DNA from: Aegilops tauschii subsp. strangulata
Lineage: Eukaryota; Streptophyta; Magnoliopsida; Poales; Poaceae
NCBI RefSeq assembly: GCF_002575655.3
Contig: NC_053039.3
Span: forward strand, 220,925,622-220,989,621
Length of the DNA stretch: 64,000 bases
Reading direction: 5' to 3'
Shown here: one piece after another, positions 57,083 to 64,000 of the stretch
Position numbering within the stretch: position 1 is the first letter of the stretch
Layout: the number at the start of each line of letters is the position of its first letter
Position numbers and translations under genes: made by a program
Notes under the pieces: model-generated
Seen by the model: only the letters and a program-made list of their open reading frames with translations
What the model was told of the DNA's origin: nothing
Databases searched by the model: none

Positions 57083-58509
57083 AAATGAATCTCGTCCTCG
57101 AGATTCGGAGAGGCTAGCAAGAAATAGGTTTGGGTTTGGGGGTCTTCTCAAAATCCATCGATTAACACAGGGGGTCTAGGGTGCTACCACCCTTAGAAGC
57201 ATGGTTACGATTCCATCAAAACTCATATACTCCATCCTTATCCTTGACAGGGTCGGTCTTCTCAGATCTTTAGTATAATTCCTTCTCTGGACTCTTCAGG
57301 TAGTGGCATAACCTTTACCACAATTCTTCTGTCCTTTAATCTTGGTAAGGTTCTTCCATGACTCGGTCTTCTTAGCTGACGGGTCTGGCGCCAAAACTAA
57401 ACAACTATCGATATCTCATGGTGGTCAACGATTTATGGTTTCTCCTGCAGGAAATGGGTCTGGGTTGATCCTCACCGTATAACCTACGGTTGGCAACAAC
57501 TGTCGTGTACAAGGGACAATACCTATACCATTCTAAGGTTTAAACAAGGTTTAAATCGTCGTCTCTCAACTATAGGCAAGTCACTCAGATTTACCATCCC
57601 ACATAGCAAGGCGAATAATAAGAGTAAGTCGGTATGGTGATCAATCCATCCCGCACCCAAATCATTACCTTGTATATGGTTTAGCGAATCTCGCATTCTA
57701 AAACTCAGTCATCCTCACAAGCATTGCAGAATTTCTCTTGTTGACGAACCAAGTTCGGATAAATCCATGGATTCTGCAAGCCAAACAAACATCTATCGTT
57801 CCTTCCCAACCCTCAGGTTTTGCGTAACTCCTATAAGATCGTTTGCTGATAAAATCGTAACTTCTTCCAGGGTTTTTCCTTCAGCAAGAATGCTTGCTTC
57901 CTGGCAGGTCCTGGGGCCTGTGGGTTATGGCCCATCTCATCACTTGTAAACCTTGAACTCATCATCGGGCAACTGATCCTTAATCCAACATCCAACTTCC
58001 TGGTATTCTTAAATCCATCCAATTGTACTGTCTTCCTTCCTTCTATTGGCACCAAACTAGGACATGATTACTCAGACTCATCATGGAATTCCATTGATCC
58101 ATATTTCCAACATCATACCTCCTTTATATCCAATAGTAATTCATCTCTTCATCCTCGGGGGATATCCCACATACCGGGATAAAAAAAACTTATACTTATG
58201 AAGTCCATACTCCACTTCGTGGAACATCATTTTCCTTTCCAGGGTCAAGCGTCCTTACAGGGGAATATTGGCCATCTCTGCATGGCACTTCTTCAACTGG
58301 GAAACGTTGAACACATCATGAACTCCTGACAGTCCTTCGGGTGACTCCAGCTTGTTGGCCACTTCACCCATACGCTCCAAAACTCGGTATGGTCCTACAA
58401 ATCTCGAGGCTAACTTTCCCTTAACTCCAAATAGTTTAACTCCTCGCAGAGGGGACACATGAAGACATGTTCTGTCTCCAATTTCATAGACTACCTCCTT
58501 TACATCCAA
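57083..58509 (-). pseudogene. Element D integrase C-terminal remnant
   Basis: The only open part is 58509-58255, with the Gypsy integrase GPY/F domain (FVGPYRVLERMGEVANKLE and HDVFNVSQLKKCH). Upstream catalytic parts are gone. Toward the LTR the sequence is non-coding with a trace of the chromovirus tail. About 58130-58260 and 58495-58640 are imperfect direct repeats of each other, so the region was partly duplicated after decay. Confidence 0.75.
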
Positions 58510-59025
58510 TAATACTCCATACCCTCATATTCTTGGGGTATCCAACATATCGAGATAAAACTCATACTTATTTTGTTCGAAATCCACTTCGTGGAATATC
58601 ATTTCCTTTTTTCCAAGGATCAAGTTTCCTCACAGGGTACTACCACCTTTAAAATGCACAATCTTCCATAGACCATATTTCTCATATCCTCGAAAATGGT
58701 CAAAATCTTTCTTCATAGAGTAACAACTCATAAAATCCAAATCAATACCAATGATGCTAACTTTATTGATTCTCAAATTATTACAATCTCCTGCATTCCA
58801 TTACATGCCTCAACCTGACACCTCACTAATAAAAGAAATGTCCACACTACTACTACTATTTTTCTCGTTGCACTCAACTATTTATCACAAGTCTCCGTCT
58901 CCTTGGGGCATTCTCTGGCAAAGTGCCCTGCTTCATCACAACGGAAACATATTACTTCTGACATATCTCGAGGTTTCCTTGTGATTATATAGCCTCCTGG
59001 GGTCCTCATCTTCCCTTTTGGGCAA

Positions 59026-59853
59026 TCATTGAAGTAGTGTCCTGAATTTTTTGCACCTGAAACATGTGATATGACTCAGGTCCTTTTTTGTAGAAATTGG
59101 GTTGTTCCTGGGATCCAATCTACTTCTCTTACTGGACTTTTCCGTTCCAATTAGGGCTTCTATTTCCTGTGGGTCATACTCTACTTCCTCTGTTGGAAAT
59201 TCTACTAAATCCCCATTCAGACAATTTTGGGAGATGTGTCCTTCTTCTCCACATGAATAGCATGACTTGGTGCAGGGTTTAATTGGTTCTTCTTTGGGTG
59301 TGTCCTCCACCTCTTCCTTCATCACAGATTCCTCTAAAATTTCCATGAGGGCTCTTTTCATTGCTTCTTTCTTCTGCTGGATGGTCCTTTGTACCATGGG
59401 GTAGATGTGACACTGAGCAGGGTAGTGGGTAGTCCCTTCACACAAGAAACAAGTGATCTGCCTAGTTGGGCATTCTTCAACTGGGTGACTTCCTTCACAA
59501 TTTGGGCATTCATCCTTGTGTTCCTTATGGTTGTGTCCTATTTCTCCACAAGGCTTGTATGCACAAGGTTTCTTCACATCCTTTCCATAAGGCTTCAATT
59601 TCTGGGACACAAGACGAGATCTTTGTAGAGTCCACTTAAATTCTTTCCAAGTGGTTACTCCTTGCCATCCATTGATGGTTTGGTACATCCTCCACCAAGT
59701 AGCAACACCTCTTTCAAAACATTGAAGAGCATGCCGGGTCATATCCTTTTCGACTATAGGGTTATTCTTCATGTGATCCTTCATGTTCTGAATCCATCGG
59801 TCCGTCTCCAATTGACTCATCGGTCCAGAAAATACAAGCTCATCTCCATTCAT
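59026..59853 (-). CDS. gag: Element D gag with zinc knuckles
   Basis: A 275-codon minus-strand frame. The N-terminal part looks like the retrotransposon gag capsid (DRWIQNMKDHM, RHALQCFERGVATWW, WKEFKWTLQ). A Cys-rich part follows with several knuckle-like groups (CPNCEGSHPVEEC, CFLCEGTTHYPAQC) and one canonical CX2CX4HX4C knuckle (CYSCGEEGHISQNC). The last group (CFRCKK) is cut by the stop at 59026, so a fourth knuckle was probably lost. It would coat the RNA of D. It is the most intact gag in the window. Confidence 0.8.
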   Translation of the reverse strand: MNGDELVFSGPMSQLETDRWIQNMKDHMKNNPIVEKDMTRHALQCFERGVATWWRMYQTINGWQGVTTWKEFKWTLQRSRLVSQKLKPYGKDVKKPCAYKPCGEIGHNHKEHKDECPNCEGSHPVEECPTRQITCFLCEGTTHYPAQCHIYPMVQRTIQQKKEAMKRALMEILEESVMKEEVEDTPKEEPIKPCTKSCYSCGEEGHISQNCLNGDLVEFPTEEVEYDPQEIEALIGTEKSSKRSRLDPRNNPISTKKDLSHITCFRCKKFRTLLQ

Positions 59854-59969
59854 CCTCTATTGGGTCCATGGGTTTGGGGTGAGATAAGAGAGGCCGAGAG
59901 GGATGCACCCAATACAAACAATAGTTTTGAAGAGACAGGTTTTATTTTGTGGCTGTCGGAAAAAAAACA

Positions 59970-60368
59970 TCAAACAAATGACAGCTCACAAACGTCGCAT
60001 CTAACGTAGGTATAACAGGGGTTTGGTCTTCTAAAGGTCAATAAGTCTTCAATGTCGCCAAACTCTTCAAGTCTTGTTAATGTCTCCGATGGCTTCTTCC
60101 AATCATGCTTGTCCTTCTCAAGTTCTTTTGCCAGATCATCTCTGTTGACGCGAAGTCTCTCGTGACGTCCTTTATATTTCTGGAGTTGCGTTCCAAACTT
60201 CCGAGTTTCAACATCCTTGACATGAACCATGATCCTACTGTCCTTCAGTTCCTGACGAATCTTTGATGTCTCAAGGTTTTGCTCCTCTAGCTTGTCTACT
60301 TTCAGCTTCTGCGTCCTGAGTTCTTCACGAAATGCTTCCTTATCAAATACTATTTCCTGCAGGTCCAT
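59970..60368 (-). CDS. Element D coiled-coil frame upstream of gag
   Basis: A 132-codon minus-strand frame, about 85 codons of it strongly charged with heptad-like spacing (FREELRTQKLKVDKLEEQN, DDLAKELEKDKHDWKK), predicted coiled coil. It lies between the primer site and gag in a different frame, so it may be the original gag N-terminus displaced by a frameshift or a separate leader frame. Function unknown. Confidence 0.5.
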   Translation of the reverse strand: MDLQEIVFDKEAFREELRTQKLKVDKLEEQNLETSKIRQELKDSRIMVHVKDVETRKFGTQLQKYKGRHERLRVNRDDLAKELEKDKHDWKKPSETLTRLEEFGDIEDLLTFRRPNPCYTYVRCDVCELSFV

Positions 60369-61057
60369 CTTAACTTCTTGATGTAATACTCCAGATCCTG
60401 GTGATACCCCGGTCTAAAGTTAAAACTTCATCTTGCTGATAGGTGCTCCATCAGCCTTCTACCATCCAATCCTTCCATGCATCTGCATGCTTAACTCCGC
60501 ACGGTGACAATAGCATAAACGGGTAATAACACCATGGTCAGCCGTGTCTATGCCCATGTTACTGCCATGAGCTTTCATTCCATAACTGATATCTCCTGTC
60601 TTTGGGTTTTCCTTCAAAACTTTGGATTCTTATGCTCCATGTTCCGGTCTTTCTCCGATACACCTTGATCTCGTGCATTGACGGCTTCCATAGTCTGCCA
60701 AGTTCCATAAGGGTAACCTTCCTAGGTCATACACATCTGGCAATTCTTCAGAGCCTTCAATTCTCCCAGTCTTCGGAGTCTTCAACCGTTGTAGTTTCCA
60801 TTATCATAATGCACGGTGAAATCCTCTTCATTCCGAATGGTCTTAGTTGTCCGATATCTTGTACTTCTTGCAGTGGTCTCATCAGTCGAATCTTCGTGTG
60901 GTCAAAAGGGGAAAGGGATATGGTCTCACTAAAGGGAATATTTGAATAAGCTCAGAAAAAGAGAGAGGTAAAATATCTTTTTGAAAAGGAAAGTTTTAGG
61001 GAAAATCCTTCCTATGGGCTTGCCAGTTTCTAGGGTCACGTCCTACAGTCAACATGT
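60369..61057 (-). other. Element D leader
   Basis: Between the coiled-coil frame and the primer site; no supported gene. Open frames are short and on the wrong strand. Confidence 0.6.
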
Positions 61058-61069
61058 GCTCTGATACCA
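61058..61069 (-). other. Element D primer binding site
   Basis: TGGTATCAGAGC on the minus strand, three bases after the 5' LTR. Complementary to initiator tRNA-Met and proof of D's orientation. Confidence 0.92.
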
Positions 61070-61072
61070 TCT

Positions 61073-64000
61073 TGTAGCGACCCGACCCGAATGGATCAAG
61101 TCTCTGTGCTTAAGTGTCATCCCTGGATCGGTATGCTGACACACACAGTACTCGAGGATTTATAACAGAGGTAAATCGCATGTATAAAGTAACGTAAATA
61201 CTATTACCTCAATCCAAAAAGCGGAAGTAACAAGGTTGTGGATTCCCATCAACACCAACGGCAAAGTTGAGTGTAGAAATTGTAACCCTAACGTACGTCG
61301 TAAGAATCCTGGAACATGAAACGTTGCAGCCCGAAAACGGGTCAGCACATGGAATATGCTGGCAAATTCACACCATAGAGAAATGATGAACAAAGGCTAT
61401 CACTACATGCATATATGGCTGGTGGAAAGGCTCTATGGTTATAATGTTTTGCGAAAAGCCAATTTTTCCCTATTGCAAAGGAATAAATTTTATTTAACTA
61501 TCATGGTGGTTGTGAAACATTGAGATGGTTGACAGCATCTCAATCCCAATTAAGTATCATCATTAACCCAACAAGATTAATTAAAGTAACATGATGAGAT
61601 CAACATGAATATCCAAAGACCAGAGACTCAAAGTTGTCCATAACCGAGGACACGGCTAATCATGATTAGTTTGTACACTCTGCAGAGGTTTGTGCACTTT
61701 TCCCACAAGACTCGATCTCCTCCGTTGGATTTCTCGCACTACATGGTGTTTGAGAAACGGATGACCGAGACATAGTCTTTCAGAAGCGTTAGCACCTTAC
61801 GATGGGTAGACGGTACCACCTACATCCCCTACATCTGCTAGTCTACCACTGTAAGAGCCCACACAACTTAATCAACTATGCTAGAGCCCATAATAACACG
61901 TGGCTGCACACGGAAGTTTCTAGCATGAATAATCTCATGATCCCTTTGAGCCTGGGTGGCGGTCCAAAAGAAAAACAGGCAATCCTGGAATACCCAGGTA
62001 CCTCAATCCACCCAGATGTGAGTTTTAGTTGCCACCTTAGGTAAACCATTAATTAACAATCTCACATCTGTCGTGAATATCTCTCAACCCAATCCACGTC
62101 TACGAGCATAGCATAGCAGTATAAGCAAAATGTAGAAGTAAATCCCAAGGGTTTGATAATAAACAGGTGATAGGTACTACCTCAACTACTTCCCAATTCC
62201 CACAATTTAATTAGATCCTAACCATGCAATGTTTGAGGATTGATCTAATGCAATAAAAACTGGGTATGGAAAAAGGTATGATCAAAGTGTGAACTTTCCT
62301 GCAATGTTGATGAAGATGATTCGCACTCAAAACTCTTGATAGATCTACTCGTCACACTCCTGTCAATCTATCGTAAACAAGCAATGGTAACCACACATAA
62401 GCAATCACTCAAAAGATCAGAAAGAACGAAGAAAACAATTCGGAAAACTTCAAAACCAAGCAAATAACTCTTGCAACATAAAACAATTTCTAACAGCACC
62501 AAAATTATGTGAATTTGGCCTTATCAGAAAGTTTAGGTCAAGAGCTTCGGTTTGCAAAAAGAATCAACTCAAACGGAGTTACGGAACTTAAGTTATGAAC
62601 AAAAGAAGTTTGAATATGAATTTGAACAAATTTTAAAATTTGAAAATTTCAAAAAGTTGACGTGACAGGTTAACTGGATAGGTGAAAACAAGACGAAACT
62701 ATATGCGCTGGTTTCATCTAATTTGGATGAACGAGTAAAAAGTTATGCTATTTGAAAAATCAGGGCCAAGCTGTTTTGCAGAAGGAAAAAAAATAGCTAC
62801 GGATAAAAGAATTTTAGATCTAACGTATAAATACAGAGAACGAATAAATATACCTTTATAAGGTATAGAAAAGACGACTTCGGAGTGTGGAGACAACTTC
62901 CAAAAGTCCCGCCGGAGAGGAGAAATATATTTTTAGCTAGTCAAATCAAAATATTGATTTAACCCGCAATGGATAATTTTTGGAGGCTCTATGGGTCTAT
63001 ATTTATATGTGGAAAAGAGGTTTAGGGGTTAAAGGCTAGGCAATGTGGGACTAAACGTAGACGAACAAATAAAATAAATGGGGAACCGCATGGGCTAAAA
63101 GAACCACGGGTCGGCTGCGCGCGCACGTACATGGCGCTGCAGTTTCTTTTCTTCTTCTTTTTTTGAAATTGAAAAAAAAAAGAAAAGAAAAACTATGGAG
63201 AGAAAAAAATGGGGAAGCATTATGGCCGGCTGGGCCTGGCCCATTTAGGAGAAAAAAATACAATGGGACGCCAGATGCTATTATGCAGCGCAAGGGCGAT
63301 AAATAAATATGGGCCGTACGTACAGCTTTTTTTTATTAGAAACAGAAAGGAAAACTGTATAACGAAAACAAAAAGAAAATTGTACATAGGCATATTATAT
63401 ATCAAAATTTTCAGAAAAAGATTTTCTACAACATGAACATTTTTCTAAAGGCAAATAAAATTCTCAAAAATTCAAATAAATCAAGCAGTGCTACTGCCTT
63501 AATAAAATCTAATAAAATCATTTTAAAAATACCAAAATCATTTCAAATTTATTTCTCCCCAATTTTCTGATGTAGGGAATCATTTTACCCTAATTTCTAT
63601 ATATTTTTATTTTGGAGAAAAATAATTTGAATAAAACCCAAATAACTCCGAATTGAAAATAATTTCCAAAAGGACTTTAAATTAGATCCTTTTAAACTTC
63701 CAACTCATATTTCATATGTTTTGAAGAAGTCATTTTATCTTCTCTCATAAATTCATTGAGTTGCTTCAAGTTTCCGAATTGGAAATATTTTCAAATGATA
63801 TTCAAATATTTTCAACACCCCTTTTCATTTAAATAAATGAAAAAAGTCATGTCATCTTCTCTCCAGGGTTTTGTGGTGAAAAGAATTTGAATTCATGGAG
63901 ATCATAAAAGCAAAATGAAAGTTTGGGAAAGTCCTTTTATTCCCTCTCATTTAACTTTCAAAAGATTTCGAATTCCACTCACTTTCAGTCAATCAATCAA
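61073..64000 (-). repeat. Element D 5' LTR (cut by window edge)
   Basis: Matches 54075-57000 with few differences, including small indels near 61300 and 62740. The minus-sense TATA box is altered here (ATATAAAT near 63000). Confidence 0.93.

Larger units (their letters stand above)
1611..64000 (+). mobile_element. Element A: Sirevirus (Maximus-like Copia), split by two nested insertions
   Basis: A is a plus-strand Ty1/Copia element. Its pieces are 5' LTR (1611-2739), gag and start of pol (2740-5565), rest of pol and env-like region (48176-53513), interrupted by B (5566-48170) and by C plus D from 53514 onward. Its 3' LTR is not in the window. Assignment to Sirevirus rests on the tRNA-Met type primer site, long gag with zinc knuckle and acidic/lysine-rich tail, Copia gene order (integrase before reverse transcriptase) and an extra reading frame after pol. 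The LTR start TGTAAGTGCATCTAGTGCC recalls Triticeae Maximus; the family name was not checked. All genes are broken, so A is immobile. Confidence 0.88.
54075..64000 (-). mobile_element. Element D: large-LTR Gypsy element lacking reverse transcriptase
   Basis: A minus-strand element with 3-kb LTRs (54075-57067 and 61073 to beyond 64000) and a 4-kb internal region. Minus-strand order: 5' LTR (right), tRNA-Met primer site, coiled-coil frame, gag with zinc knuckles, integrase C-terminus, polypurine tract, 3' LTR (left). Protease, reverse transcriptase, RNase H and most of integrase are absent, so it is a deletion derivative that depended on a partner. The right LTR misses about 67 bp at the window edge. 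Confidence 0.88.

Noticed and set aside
54075..64000. Tandem 7-kb duplication of 54075-57067 and 61073-64000
   Set aside because: The copies are the two LTRs of D, proven by the primer site and polypurine tract next to them.
1..64000. Host protein-coding, tRNA or rRNA genes
   Set aside because: All long frames are explained by retroelements, and I saw no tRNA- or rRNA-like segments other than short primer-site matches.

Overview
This window is nested repetitive DNA from a large plant genome, most likely a Triticeae grass (wheat, barley, rye or Aegilops group). The evidence is the set of families: an LTR typical of the Angela/BARE-1/WIS group, a Maximus-like Sirevirus, and a Cereba/CRW-type centromeric retrotransposon. 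No host gene, rRNA, tRNA or CRISPR array is visible. Almost every base can be assigned to a transposable element. Family names come from memory of LTR termini and protein motifs, not from a search.

The nest can be read from target-site duplications (TSDs). Level 0 is an L1-like LINE reverse-transcriptase fragment (1-1610). A Sirevirus, element A, inserted into it at 1611 and runs past the right edge. A is split twice. At 5566-48170 it carries element B, a second Sirevirus with TSD aagcc. At 53514 it carries the start of another LTR (C), which is itself split at 54075 by a minus-strand Gypsy element (D) that also runs off the window.

Element B is a tandem form: LTR, internal 1, LTR, truncated internal 2, LTR tail. 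One TSD surrounds the whole unit. Four younger elements sit inside it: E, a solo LTR of 3.8 kb (6449-10254, TSD ctggg); F, a non-autonomous minus-strand LTR element (11661-19688, TSD ctaca); G, a truncated centromeric (CRM-type) chromovirus (22020-26101, TSD ctggc); and H, a degenerate minus-strand Angela/BARE-type element (32240-40775, TSD ccaac). Empty sites for E and F remain in B's other copies, and the empty site for G remains in A, which fixes the order of events.

The Sirevirus genes follow the usual order: gag with zinc knuckle, protease, integrase, reverse transcriptase, RNase H, then an extra env-like reading frame, then several polypurine tracts before the 3' LTR. All copies are broken by stops, frameshifts and deletions. 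The most unusual coding feature is in F. It has one long minus-strand frame (about 1,465 codons, broken by a single UAG) whose second part is very rich in Cys, His and Met and resembles no family I recognise. It sits where gag-pol would be expected.
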